Source of the DNA: Aquimarina sp. U1-2
Lineage (GTDB): Bacteria; Bacteroidota; Bacteroidia; Flavobacteriales; Flavobacteriaceae
Reading direction: 5' to 3'
Assembly: GCF_017897595.1 (NCBI RefSeq)
Contig: NZ_JAGKIK010000017.1
Span: 1 to 64,000, forward strand
Length of the DNA: 64,000 bases
Each line of letters starts with the position of its first letter. Position 1 is the stretch's first letter. The notes below the pieces were generated by a model. That model searched no databases. It was not told the DNA's origin and was given only the letters and a program-made list of their open reading frames with translations. Positions 16,332-27,900 of this stretch are shown one piece after another. Position numbers and translations under genes: made by a program.

Positions 16332-18377
16332 ATGAAAAAAGAGCTTAACCTCATATCGTCAATTGCTATTGCTGTACTATTTTTTACAATACAAGTAACG
16401 GCTCAAATATCACCTCCTAAAGTTGGTGGTGGTATTTCTTTTGATGATGAACTTTGTGTTACATCAAATAGTCCAAATCGAGAAGCTCTGGCAAGTTCTG
16501 ATCGAACTACTGACTTTCCTATCGGTACAGAATTCATTTTAGAAATTTCTGAACCAGATGGTACGTTTCCTTCAGAAAATATAAGACAACTTACCCGTTT
16601 CGTTTCCGGTACAGCTGTAGCTCCTGGTGGTGATATTAGATTTTCATTTCGAGTCCCTTCAGATTTAAGTAGTGATGACTACCGATTGCGAGTACGCTAT
16701 ATTGAACCTAATGGAAATGAAAATATTGGCCGTACTAATAATAGAGTAGCTATTCATTTTCTAGACCTTTCAGAAGATCCTGATGGATTAATAATAAGGG
16801 GTCCAAATCCAAATGCAAACATAGTGGCTCTTTGTGAAGGGGAGTCGGCCACACTCAATGTATCTATAACAACACTCAATAATTATGAATGGTTTCTAGA
16901 TGATGAACTTGTTGGCACAGGCACTACTTTAGAAAATGTAACAGAAGAGGGCGTGTATACCGTTACGGCTAGTTACGGGCAATGTGATAGGCGCTTTACT
17001 CGTAATTCAGACAACATTACTGTGGTAAACTTCAACAAAACTACGGTTACAATTGATGGTCCAAGCACACAAGAATATTGTCCCAGTGATGTAAAAATAT
17101 TAACGTGTAGTATTGTCGATAGTGGTCTTATATACGAATGGCGTAAAGATGACGAAATTCTAGAAGGAGAAACCGAGGCATCTATCATTTTACCAGAAAG
17201 TAATTTTGAAGGTGCTTATACCGTGACTGTCCGTGGGACAAGTACCTGTTCTGAAGAATCAAACCCCGTACAGGTCAATAATTTAGGGTCTGATATTACA
17301 TCCAGACCCCCTCCAGAACTCATCTTTCTTCCTTCTCAAAGCTCCATACTTTTAGAGATAGAAACAAACGCCCCGCTAACCAGTACAGTCGAATGGTTTG
17401 TAGATAACGTTTCTCAGGGGACCCCCACACCAATTAGTGATGCTGGGGCATTGTCATTTTTAGTAACCAACCGTCCTTTAGTTTCGAATGCTACAGAGTA
17501 CCGAGCCGAAATCGCTACCGATGATGTCTGTATGGATATACTAGAGGTGAGAACACTCGTATTCGCCGCTGTAGAGATAAGTTTAGAAATCGCAAACATT
17601 CTAAATTGTGATGATAATGCACTATCATCGCTAGCTTTAGAAAACTTGTTTGGTGTAAATATAGATGGTAATCCAATACCGTTGACTACCGATCAATATG
17701 CCTTCTTTGATTTTGAATGGTTTAGAAACGATACCGCTACAGGCATTACAGATACAACCATAGCTGTAGACGCTAACGATGTAGGTCAAACCTATGTGCT
17801 AAACGCCACCATTAGAGACGGCAGTTTTCCTACAGCTAGTTCTCCGGCGCTAGTCGTAGAATTTTTAGATGCGGTGGTTCAAATAGAAGTAGACCCACCC
17901 GTATTACCCGATGGAGGAACGGTGATACTTACTGCGCCACAAAGTGCTAATTATAGTTATCAGTGGTTTTTTAATGACGAGATCATACCCGGAGAAATTA
18001 GCAACAGTATAGAAGTAGATACCGAAGGAGAATATTATGTAGAAATAACGTTGTCAGAGTGTGTTGTAACATCAGAAAGAGTGACAGTATCTTCTACTGT
18101 ACCTCCGGGAGTTTCAGAAATTATACCCAATATCGTTACCCCCAACAACGATGGTATTAATGACAGTTGGTTGCTTCCAGAATCTATGGTAAACCAACAG
18201 GATGTCGAGGTAACTATTTATGATGCAAGAGGTCAGGTAGATTTTATGGGGTCGAATTACCAAAATAACTGGCCTTTAGAAAATTCAAGATCATCGGGAC
18301 AAAATCCGATTTATTATTATATAATCACGAGAAATAATTCCGTAGTCAGAAAAGGCTCAATTACGGTAATGAGATAG
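16332..18377 (+). CDS. Exported protein with Ig-like domains and T9SS type B (CHU_C) sorting domain
   Basis: The 681-residue protein has a signal peptide (about 1-24, ending VTAQ). It then has several immunoglobulin/PKD-like beta domains, recognisable by repeats such as ALCEGESATLNVSI...YEWFLDDELVGTGTTLENVTEEGVYTV and a second YEWRKDDEILEG copy. The last ~85 residues are a gliding-motility-associated C-terminal domain (IIPNIVTPNNDGINDSW ... VEVTIYDARGQ ... YYYIITRNNSVVRKGSITVMR). Type B substrates of the T9SS typically depend on a PorP/SprF-family partner encoded next to them; here that gene starts only 4 bp downstream. The protein is probably a surface adhesin component or motility accessory. 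Confidence 0.9.
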   Translation: MKKELNLISSIAIAVLFFTIQVTAQISPPKVGGGISFDDELCVTSNSPNREALASSDRTTDFPIGTEFILEISEPDGTFPSENIRQLTRFVSGTAVAPGGDIRFSFRVPSDLSSDDYRLRVRYIEPNGNENIGRTNNRVAIHFLDLSEDPDGLIIRGPNPNANIVALCEGESATLNVSITTLNNYEWFLDDELVGTGTTLENVTEEGVYTVTASYGQCDRRFTRNSDNITVVNFNKTTVTIDGPSTQEYCPSDVKILTCSIVDSGLIYEWRKDDEILEGETEASIILPESNFEGAYTVTVRGTSTCSEESNPVQVNNLGSDITSRPPPELIFLPSQSSILLEIETNAPLTSTVEWFVDNVSQGTPTPISDAGALSFLVTNRPLVSNATEYRAEIATDDVCMDILEVRTLVFAAVEISLEIANILNCDDNALSSLALENLFGVNIDGNPIPLTTDQYAFFDFEWFRNDTATGITDTTIAVDANDVGQTYVLNATIRDGSFPTASSPALVVEFLDAVVQIEVDPPVLPDGGTVILTAPQSANYSYQWFFNDEIIPGEISNSIEVDTEGEYYVEITLSECVVTSERVTVSSTVPPGVSEIIPNIVTPNNDGINDSWLLPESMVNQQDVEVTIYDARGQVDFMGSNYQNNWPLENSRSSGQNPIYYYIITRNNSVVRKGSITVMR

Positions 18378-18381
18378 TTTT

Positions 18382-21300
18382 ATGGTCAGAAAATTACTAA
18401 TATGTACGCTGTTGTTATCGCTTATCCAAGTTAAGGGACAGGATGAAAGCGCCTCAAATTTTGGTGTGCTTCCAACAGATATTCCTACTCATAACCTCGT
18501 TACATATAATCGCTTTTATTTTAATCCAACGTTTTCTTTAGTTCGTGAAAATAAAAGATCCATCAACGTATACAACAAAACACAATGGGCGGGATTTAAC
18601 GACAATCCTCAAACATATTTGATAAACTATACTGCCAATTTTGATGAGAAAACCGGAGTTGGTATTGGTTTATTTCAGCAAAATGAAGGAATTTACAGAT
18701 ATTTTGGAGGGGTTGCGAACTTTGCCTACAATCTGGAGTTAGACGATGATATGAACTTTACTTTCGGACTTAATTTAGGGTTTTCGCAAAGCGGAATTAA
18801 ATCCAATATAGATTCAGCCACAAGTACGGTGCTCAACAATGGTGTACAGGTAAATGACCCAGTCATCCTTAACTTTGAAAACAGCTCAGTTTTTGTATTG
18901 AGTCCGGGTATAAATTTTAATTATGCTGAATTTGATGTCGGGGTTGCGGTATCTAATCTGGCAGCTTACAATTTAAGCGCAAGTGAATTACTTACCGATA
19001 ATATGGCATTTACAGGTCATGTGATGTACACCACTAGCTTAGAACGACGCTCAGACAAAACGATACGCGGTATGGTATATGCCAATATGCTTCCCGATTT
19101 AGGACCCGATGATGTAGATGCCGGTTCGAATCTTAGATATGGCGGTAATGTTGTTGTAGCATTGCCAGAGCTAGGATGGGCACAAGCAGGATATAATAGT
19201 TTCTATGGTGCTTCAGTAGGTATTGGTGGTAATATTACTGAAAATGTTTCTGTAGGATATACCTATGAAATGGGTATGGGAGATACCAGCGAGTTTGGAG
19301 CTACTCACGAAGTCGTTTTGGCGTATAATTTTGCTACCGAGCGACCTAGAGGAAGGCGAAGAAGCGGTTCAAAATCAAGTACGCAAAAAGCTTATGAAGA
19401 GCGAGATTCAGAAATTAGAAGGCTGAAAAAAGAAATATTAGAACAAAATAAAATTATAAGAGATCTTCAGGATCAAAGCGGCGGACAAGTACAGAGTCAA
19501 GAGCAGAGAGCCATGAGTGAACTAGAGCGGTCTATTGCCGAAGCGAAAGCCAAAGAAGCAAGAGCGGCAAGCGAATTAGAATTAAAACGCGAAGAAGAAG
19601 TTAAATTGCTAAACAAACAACAAGAAGAATTAGCCGCTCAACGTAATCTGGAAAGAGAAGAAGCTGCCCAAAGAGCTGAAGAAGAACGTCTGGCTGCGCA
19701 ACGAGAATTAGAACGTGAGGTAACGCAGCAAAAAACAGAAGAAGAACGTCTGGCTGCACAACGAGAATTGGAACGCGAAGTTACACAGCAGGAACAAAGT
19801 GCTGAAGAGACGCAAATAGCTGCGGAGGAAGCAGAAAGAGAGGCCGAAGCGGCTAAACAACAGGAAGAAGAAGAAAAATTAGCGGCGCAACGAGAATTAG
19901 AGCGCCAGGTGGCAGAGCAAAAAGCTGAAGAAGAACGATTAGCCGCTCAAAAGCAGCTAGAAAGAGAAGTAGCTCAACAAAAAATTGAAGAAGACAGAGT
20001 TGCTGCCCAAGCAGAGGCTACACGTCTGGCTGAAGAACAGCGTAAATCACAAGAGTTGGTTACCAATACCAGAGAAGTAATTGCCAATGGGAATTTAGAG
20101 GCATTGAGAAGCCAGGCTGAGATCGTAAGAGCCAGCACACTCCTTCCTGCAGCAGATACACAGCGTCTTATTACAGAACTCAATACCGCTATTCAAGCCA
20201 AAGAAGCTGAAGCTTCACGTTTAGCTGAGGAGCAACGTTTGGCTGCAGAAGCTGAAGCCGCTCGATTGGCTGAGGAGCAACGAAGTATACAAGAGCTTAC
20301 GCAAACGACCAGACAGATGATTGCAACCGGTACGGTAAACGAACTTCGAAGTCAGGCTGAAGTGGTACGATCTAGCGAAATTCTTCCGCAGGCAGATCAG
20401 CAAAGTTTATTGTCTGAGATTGAAGTGGCGATAACTGCCAAAGAGGCTGAAGCCACCGAAGCTGCGAGACTCGCCGAAGAACAACGTTTGGCTGCAGAAG
20501 CAGAAGCCGCTAGATTGGCTGAGCAGCAACGAAGCATACAAGAGCTCACGCAAGCGACCAGACAAATTATTGCGACGGGTACAGTAAACGAACTTCGAAG
20601 TCAGGCTGAAGTGGTACGATCTAGCGAAATTCTTCCGCAGGCAGATCAGCAAAGTTTATTGTCTGAGATTGAAGTGGCGATAACTGCCAAAGAGGCTGAA
20701 GCCGCCGAAGCTGCGAGACTCGCTGAAGAACAACGTTTGGCTGCAGAAGCAGAAGCCGCTCGATTGGCCGAAGAACAGCGCAAAATACAAGAACTAATTG
20801 CGGCAACCAGACAGATTATTGCAACGGGTACAGTAAACGAGCTTCGAAGTCAGGCTGAGGTGGTGCGATCCAGTGAAATTCTTCCGCAGGCCGATCAGCA
20901 AAGTTTATTGTCTGAGATTGAAGTGGCGATAACCGCCAAAGAAGCTGAAGCTGCCGAAGCTGCCAGACTTGCCGAAGAACAACGTCAAGCCGCTGCCGCC
21001 GAAGCTGCTCGATTAGCTGAAGAAGAAAGAAAACGACAAGAAGCTGCCGCTGCTGCCGCACAAGAGAAAGAAGAAGGTTTAGACGAAATTAAACAAGAAC
21101 TGGATAACAACAGTAGAGTATCGAGTAAGATATTCGCCCGTAGAGATTCCCTATTAACAACGGCGTTAAATGTAGATAAACGTGGATTTAATCAGCTGTT
21201 AGAATCGCTGGTAAACATGGGTGACGATGCAAGTGAAGCTAAAGATGCTGATCCGGTAAGTTCTAAAAGGCTTTCTGCAAGTAACAGGTTTGTTAAATTT

Positions 21301-21939
21301 GCCGATGCCACTAGACCACAGGCACAGTTCGCAACCAAATTTATACCCGGTTATCCCGAAGGATACTATCTTATAGGAAACGTATTTAAAGGTGGAGAGT
21401 ACGCAAATAAATTTACAAGTACCCTTAAAGATTTAGGATTTAATGACTCGCAAATCATTGTAAATCCAGAGAATCAGTTCCAATATGTGGCCATAGAAAG
21501 CTATAGTGATAAAGATGAAGCTGCCAGAAAGTACCTCAATAATATTGATAATCGATACTTTGGAGATATGTGGATATTACATATTGCTAAAAGTAGAGTA
21601 GAATCTTTCAAGAGATTATTGCAGGAAACCAGACTGATCACCGATACTGTGAAGGATGATACGGTACTTACAGAAAGTTTATCATACATCGGTGGGCATA
21701 ATATAGAGAACGGATATTATTTAATCACAAATATCCTTAAGAGAGAAAATTATTTTGAACGAAAAATGGAACAGCTTAAAGAACAGGGGTTAGAACCTAA
21801 GTTCTTTAGAAATCCAAAAGATAACTACATCTATGTGTATTTAAAGAAATTTGATAATCTGGATGAAGCGAAACAGAGTCTATTCTCAAATGTAAACAAT
21901 TCCTATAGTGGTGATCTTTACATCTTGAAAATAGAATAA
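18382..21939 (+). CDS. PorP/SprF-family outer-membrane protein fused to a repetitive coiled coil and SPOR-like domains
   Basis: The 1185-residue protein starts with a signal peptide (about 1-20, ending VKGQ). Residues ~25-315 form the PorP/SprF outer-membrane barrel (HNLVTYNRFYFNPTFSLVRE ... YGGNVVVALPELGWAQAGYNSFYGASVGIGG ... EVVLAYNF), the family that helps T9SS type B cargo. A long Ala/Glu/Arg coiled coil follows (about 330-900) and contains three nearly identical 83-residue repeats plus a divergent first copy. Two C-terminal domains (about 985-1070 and 1100-1185, each GYYLI.N..K...Y...F) look like SPOR modules that bind septal or denuded peptidoglycan. PorP is normally only ~300 residues, so the fusion is unusual. 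A link between barrel and cell wall is my inference. Confidence 0.85.
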   Translation: MVRKLLICTLLLSLIQVKGQDESASNFGVLPTDIPTHNLVTYNRFYFNPTFSLVRENKRSINVYNKTQWAGFNDNPQTYLINYTANFDEKTGVGIGLFQQNEGIYRYFGGVANFAYNLELDDDMNFTFGLNLGFSQSGIKSNIDSATSTVLNNGVQVNDPVILNFENSSVFVLSPGINFNYAEFDVGVAVSNLAAYNLSASELLTDNMAFTGHVMYTTSLERRSDKTIRGMVYANMLPDLGPDDVDAGSNLRYGGNVVVALPELGWAQAGYNSFYGASVGIGGNITENVSVGYTYEMGMGDTSEFGATHEVVLAYNFATERPRGRRRSGSKSSTQKAYEERDSEIRRLKKEILEQNKIIRDLQDQSGGQVQSQEQRAMSELERSIAEAKAKEARAASELELKREEEVKLLNKQQEELAAQRNLEREEAAQRAEEERLAAQRELEREVTQQKTEEERLAAQRELEREVTQQEQSAEETQIAAEEAEREAEAAKQQEEEEKLAAQRELERQVAEQKAEEERLAAQKQLEREVAQQKIEEDRVAAQAEATRLAEEQRKSQELVTNTREVIANGNLEALRSQAEIVRASTLLPAADTQRLITELNTAIQAKEAEASRLAEEQRLAAEAEAARLAEEQRSIQELTQTTRQMIATGTVNELRSQAEVVRSSEILPQADQQSLLSEIEVAITAKEAEATEAARLAEEQRLAAEAEAARLAEQQRSIQELTQATRQIIATGTVNELRSQAEVVRSSEILPQADQQSLLSEIEVAITAKEAEAAEAARLAEEQRLAAEAEAARLAEEQRKIQELIAATRQIIATGTVNELRSQAEVVRSSEILPQADQQSLLSEIEVAITAKEAEAAEAARLAEEQRQAAAAEAARLAEEERKRQEAAAAAAQEKEEGLDEIKQELDNNSRVSSKIFARRDSLLTTALNVDKRGFNQLLESLVNMGDDASEAKDADPVSSKRLSASNRFVKFADATRPQAQFATKFIPGYPEGYYLIGNVFKGGEYANKFTSTLKDLGFNDSQIIVNPENQFQYVAIESYSDKDEAARKYLNNIDNRYFGDMWILHIAKSRVESFKRLLQETRLITDTVKDDTVLTESLSYIGGHNIENGYYLITNILKRENYFERKMEQLKEQGLEPKFFRNPKDNYIYVYLKKFDNLDEAKQSLFSNVNNSYSGDLYILKIE
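20236..20982 (+). repeat. Three tandem 249-bp repeats inside the PorP-fusion gene
   Basis: The unit starting CGTTTGGCTGCAGAAG occurs at 20236, 20485 and 20734 with exact 249-bp spacing, and a diverged start is at 20983. Each encodes 83 residues containing ELRSQAEVVRSSEILPQADQ. The near identity at DNA level points to recent duplication or gene conversion. The copy number may vary between strains. An older, diverged copy lies just upstream (about 20026-20235). Confidence 0.9.
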
Positions 21940-21956
21940 TGAAATGACCCCGAACG

Positions 21957-24900
21957 ATGACTAGAACGACCCAAAATAAAACACTAAATACTCAGCTTAT
22001 GGAACGGAAATTACACTATAATAAGCAAGTACTAATACTTCTATTGATTTTTACAGGATATTTTTCTGCTTTTAGTCAAATACGAGCTCCTTCGAGCGTA
22101 CCTTTTGAAGTAGTTCCTAATAGTACGCATGAAATACGAGGGGAACTCAAAATGATAGGTAATACTATTATATCTCCTACAATTAGAGGAAATGGTAGTA
22201 CTCGAAACCCTAATGACCCTTATAATTTTAGAGATGTTGAAAATGGGCAACACAGAGCTTATGGATATATCGATGTAGATAGCGATCCTAATACTGAAAG
22301 TTCTAGTAGTGCCGATTTCGTAAGAAATTCCACTTGTGGACAAGTCGTATATGCCGGATTATATTGGAGTGCAACCTATTATGATGTAAATCAAACTACC
22401 GTATTAAGTAATGGGGATCTGCGTCCCAATTATGAAACTGCAATACAACCAGACCCAAGAGATCCTTATAACGTTATCAAATTTAAACCCCCTAATGCAG
22501 GCGGAAATTATCGTAACGTCACAGCAGACAGAATTTTATATGATGGGTATCCGGGTTCTCCTTTTAATCCAAATTTTGGACCTAATGATACTACGGGCGC
22601 GCCAAGTGATCCTAATTGGCCTAATATAAATACAAATGCGGTGGTAGATATGCCCTATCACTGTTATGCTGATGTTACTAGTATCGTACGAGAATCTACA
22701 AATCCTGATGGAACTTATTTTGTTGCAGACCAAAAGGCTACTGTAGGTCCTATAGTTGATCTTTCAAGTGGTAGAAGTGGTTCTAGAAATGACCTTGCTG
22801 CAGGATGGACATTAGTTATTATTTACGAAGACCCTTCATTACCAAGAAAATATATTAGTAGCAATTATGGTCTGGCAGCAATTTCTCAAGAAATAACAGG
22901 CACTGTAGACTTTACGTATTCAGGTTTTACCACGCTACCTACGCCTCTGGCTGTAAACGCAAGATATGGCATTGGTACGTACGAGGGGGATCAAGATATC
23001 CCTAGAGATAATTTACAAGTTGAATATCAACCCTTTGGATCAAATAATTTTCAAAACGTTTCTGTAGGTCCGGAAAATTTAGCGGGAAACTTTTTCGATA
23101 GTACCATTACTGTAGATGGCGATAATTATTTGAGTAGAAATCCGGCTTCAGAAAACTGTTTGGGATACGATGTAGACATATTTCCGCTTCAAGAAAGTAA
23201 TAGTTTAGCTCAAAATGTCATTATTGGTAATAGTCAGAATGCAGTAAACTTTAGATTGATCACAGGCTCTGACAAATATCAAGTATTCGTAAACACATTC
23301 GAAGTAGAGATTATTGCACCAGAGTTAGTAATGATCAAAAGAATTTTGAGGGCAGATGCATCAGAACCTTCAGGTTTTGAAGATATTACTGATGGTAACG
23401 TTAACTTTAATGAAGAAATATTTTACGATATCACCATTCAAAACGTAGGAAATGAAGATCTTATTAATACTACAATTCTTGATATCCTTCCGGTTAATAT
23501 AGACTTTGTAGATTTTGACGTGGTAAGCCCGGGTATTACCCTATCACGTAATACGTCGCCTACATTTACACGACCCGGTGATGGAAGGGTTTTCGACACA
23601 CCCAATGGTTCGATTTTTCTAGAACTTGATGATAACATTGTTAGAAAGGACGACCCTGCGGTCACTTTTAGATTTAGGGTACGAGTAGTAGAAGATTGCG
23701 CTTCTTTGCGCGACGCTTGTTCAAACGAAATAAGAAATGTAGCGGCATCGCAATATACAGGGGTAATTTCAACAGTTACAGATGAAGCCGATAGTGTTGT
23801 AGAGCGCGACGATTGCGAATTTAATGTTGTGGGGGCTTCAACATTTCTAATTAATGAAGGAACCTGTTTTGATGAAGCTGATACTGCTCGCCTTTGTGAT
23901 AATAGAGCAACACTACAAGGAGGTGAAGGTTTTGATACCTATCGATGGACTCGGGCAGATGATCCAACCGATTCATCATTCCCAAGAACTACCCAGGATA
24001 TTGTAGTAACAGAGGCAGGTACGTATGTGGTTGCCACTACAAGTGTAGATTGCCAAGATACCAGAAGGCAATTTGTAGTAGAAGAACAAAGTGTACCCGT
24101 TAATCCTATTGCTAATATTGCACGAGACATTATAAGTAATCCCGATGATTACCCAAATGCCAACGGTAATTTTCGATTATGTGGTTCTACAAACGAAGAG
24201 GTTGCCGAAATTTTCTTATGTGGCTCGGGCACTTTAAATTTAGATTCTGGTTTAGGAGATACTACAGTTTGGCAGCGACTACGAAATGGAGCATGCCCAG
24301 ATGTACCACGAGATCCAGATTGTCCTACCGAGGCTACTGGATGTGATGATTTCTGGGATCAAGTTTTTGTTGGAGAAACTTTTGTCTTGGATCCTTCTAC
24401 AGGAGATGTAAGCGGAGAATATAGAATATTAACTACCGTAGATGGCGATTGCCCTGATGAAATCTATTTTAACGTTTTTCAAAGTAATTTTTCTCCGGAA
24501 ATTAGACCTGTAAGAGATATCATCTGTGGAACTCCGGGAGCTTTAGAAGTTCGAGAGACACCTAATCAATTTGAATACCAGTTGGTTTTTAATGGAACCC
24601 CTATCGGTGGTTTTCAAGAAGAAAGACTTTTTGAAAATCTTACCAATCCTGGTTCATATGCAGTTGATGCAAGAGAGATCAACGGACCCGCAGGAGCCTG
24701 TGTATTTCGTTCAAATAGTATTACAATTAATGCGGTAGACCCAATTGTAGAGGCCACAGTTACCAGGCAGCCTAGCTGTTTAAACGGTACAACAGATAAC
24801 ACCACAGGTAGAATTGAAGTTCGAGTTACAGGTGGATTGCCCACGTATCGTTATGTGCTTACCGACGGCCCTGCAGGGTTTATCGATAGAGAAATTTCTG

Positions 24901-27900
24901 GTTCTGCCGATCCTACGGCAGAGTTTAGTGGATTGTTACCAGGTAATTATACCTTAAATGCATATTCAGATGACGATGACGACGATACAAATTGTTTTGA
25001 TACGATAAGTGATTTAATTATTAATCCGGGAAATCCATTAACAGTTTCGGTGACTAGAGAAGCAAATCTTGCTTGTAATCCAGATTTTAATCCCGGTCCA
25101 GTACCACCAGGTGAAGAGGATACTATTGATGATGCTCGCTATGTTGCTTTTGTAGACTTAACGATTACCTCGACGCCAGATTCTGGAAATTATAGGTTTA
25201 GTACAAATAGTAACTTTAGTCTTTCTGCTTTTTATATCACTCCTGTCGAGGTTACAGGGAATGTATATAGATTTAGATTTGAAACTGCAGCTTCAGTTAC
25301 AATATATGTTCAGGATAGAACTGCAGGTTGTACAGCAAATGGCGCTACGACTATAAACGATGTTGTCGAAATTGAAGCCACAGCTACAGTCATAAATCCA
25401 CCATGTTTTAATGAATTAGGAGCGATAGATGTAAACGTGACTGCGGGTAGCGGGCCATTTACTTTTCTAATAGATGGAAACCCGGCAACACCAGCGACTT
25501 CGCCTGGTACGGCAGACGGTCTTGGAAATTATATTTTCGAAAATATTGATCCGGCAACAAGCCTTGTAGTTACGGTTCAAAACGGTGTTGCTTGTGATGA
25601 GGAGCTGGACCCTGTAAGTTTTACAGTTCCTGATGAGATCGTAATTACCTTGGGCGACGTGACAGAATTAAGCTGTCCTGTGGGTCCAAATGCTGCTGTA
25701 GAAGTTAGAAATATCGAAGGCGGTTCAGGAACGTATGAATATAGTCTTGATGACCCCAATGGAACCTATACAGCTGTAGGGACCCTTCCTTTTACGATAA
25801 CTAATATTGCTGATTCGGGACCTCATGTAGTTTATGTTAGAAATGTAGTTACTGCACCAACGCCGTCATGTCGTGCTAGCGCATCATTTCAAGTTCAACC
25901 GCTTAGAGAGGTTGACGAAGTTATTGTAACAACTGGAAATGTAAACTGTACTGCAGAAACTACTGAAGTAACGCTTTCTGCCAATCCTACGTTACCCTCT
26001 GGGGCTACATACTCATTTACTGTTACCCCGGCAGCACTGGTAACCGCAGGAGTTTATACTTTGGATAATGGTACTTCATATACTATTGAAGCAACAAGGT
26101 CTGATAGCAATTGTACCGCGCAAACTATTTTTCCTCCAACAAATATACCGGTAGCCGTAATTTCAGATCGACGACAAATTAGTCAGGTTTCTTGTAATGG
26201 TGGTAACGACGGAGTGTTTGAATTTACGGTTAGTAATGGTAGTACTACTGATCCAGTAACATCGTTTGATTATACCATCACAGGCCCTGGAACCAACATT
26301 ACTGTCAATAATAATACAACAAATCCAGTAACAATTACAGGTTCTGCAACGACACCTATTGTTGCCGGTACCTATACAATTACAATAACCGATAGAAGTT
26401 TAGGTGCCGGATCTACAGGATGTACAGACACCCAAACCGTTGTGATTACACAACCTGATGCGATTACGTTTACGCCTAATATTACCGATCAGGACTGTGC
26501 TACTAATTTAAACGAAGTTTCGGTTAGTAACGTTACAGGGGGTAATGGTCCAACGTATACATTCCAAGTATCACACCCAACTAATGGTACTTTTGGTCCA
26601 GCATCAGTTGCAGACGCTATAGGTGGAGTACCTAACATAGATCCTGCAGATCCTGTACAAGAATATACTGTTACTGTATTTGATGTTACCGGAACAGCAT
26701 GTAGTGCCTCATCGCCATTAACCATTACTCCATTAACACCATTAGAGGTAGAAATTGATGAGAATTCTGATATCTGTTTAGATGCTACTGCCAGTTCGGT
26801 TAGCTTTACCATAAATGTAGACCCAAACAGTAATGGTAGTATTGGTAATCCTCCATATAACTATACAGTCTCTAGAGACGGAACGCTGGTTCAGACCAAC
26901 ACTGTTGTAGCTGGGCCTCCTATTGTAACCGATACGTTCTCTCAGCCTGGTGCCTATGAAATTGTCTTTAGAGATAGTGAAGGTTGTGAGGTTATTTTAA
27001 ACCAAACTGTGGCACCGTTATTAACATTAACAGCTAGAAGAGTTAATGATCTCATCTGTGATCCTAGCACAGGGGCCAGTATAGATGGTGAGTTTGAGCT
27101 TACGATTGCCGGAGGAACTGCAAACTATGATATCACCTACGAAAACACTACTACATCAACGACCGGTAATGTAGCACTAGGTGTTACAACTACTGCAAGC
27201 CCTATCACTTTTAATAGTGCTGATGCAGGAAACTATATCTTCACGGTAACCGATAGAGCTGGTTCAACAGGAACACGATGTGTAGCTACAGATACTGGTG
27301 AGTTGACTGATCGTACCACTCCTACAATCACTGCTCCAGATGTAAATCTAACCTGTGATGGAGATTTAGGAACGGTAACAATCACAGTAACCGGACCAGA
27401 AACAGAATATTTTGTACAGTTTGATGATAATGATCCAGGTACTACAGATGCATTTGTACAAACAGTTTCTAATCAAGTACAAATCCCTAATGTGCCTGCC
27501 AATACAGGAGCTACAACGGCTGATCCAAATTTCGAATATAACATTACAGTAAGAGATAGTAGAGGATGTTTGCATACTGATGCAGTACGGGTAATTTCTC
27601 CAGGTCCAATTGTAGAATTTGATAGAGATGAAATTCCAATAACTTGTGATAATTCAGTTACTCCATCTATTACAATACCCGGTAGTATTCGTTTAACTAT
27701 TGTAGATAGAGGCGCATTACAATATACCTATACACTTGTTGATGATTCTGATGTTGCCGCTGTACCATTAATACCATCAACGAACACTTCATCCGCCAAC
27801 CCGGCTACAGTGACATCAAATACTATCGTATTCAATGACACACCAGCAGGACAATATTACATTTTTGTTGAAGATGTTAATGGGTGTTCTGAGCGTATAG

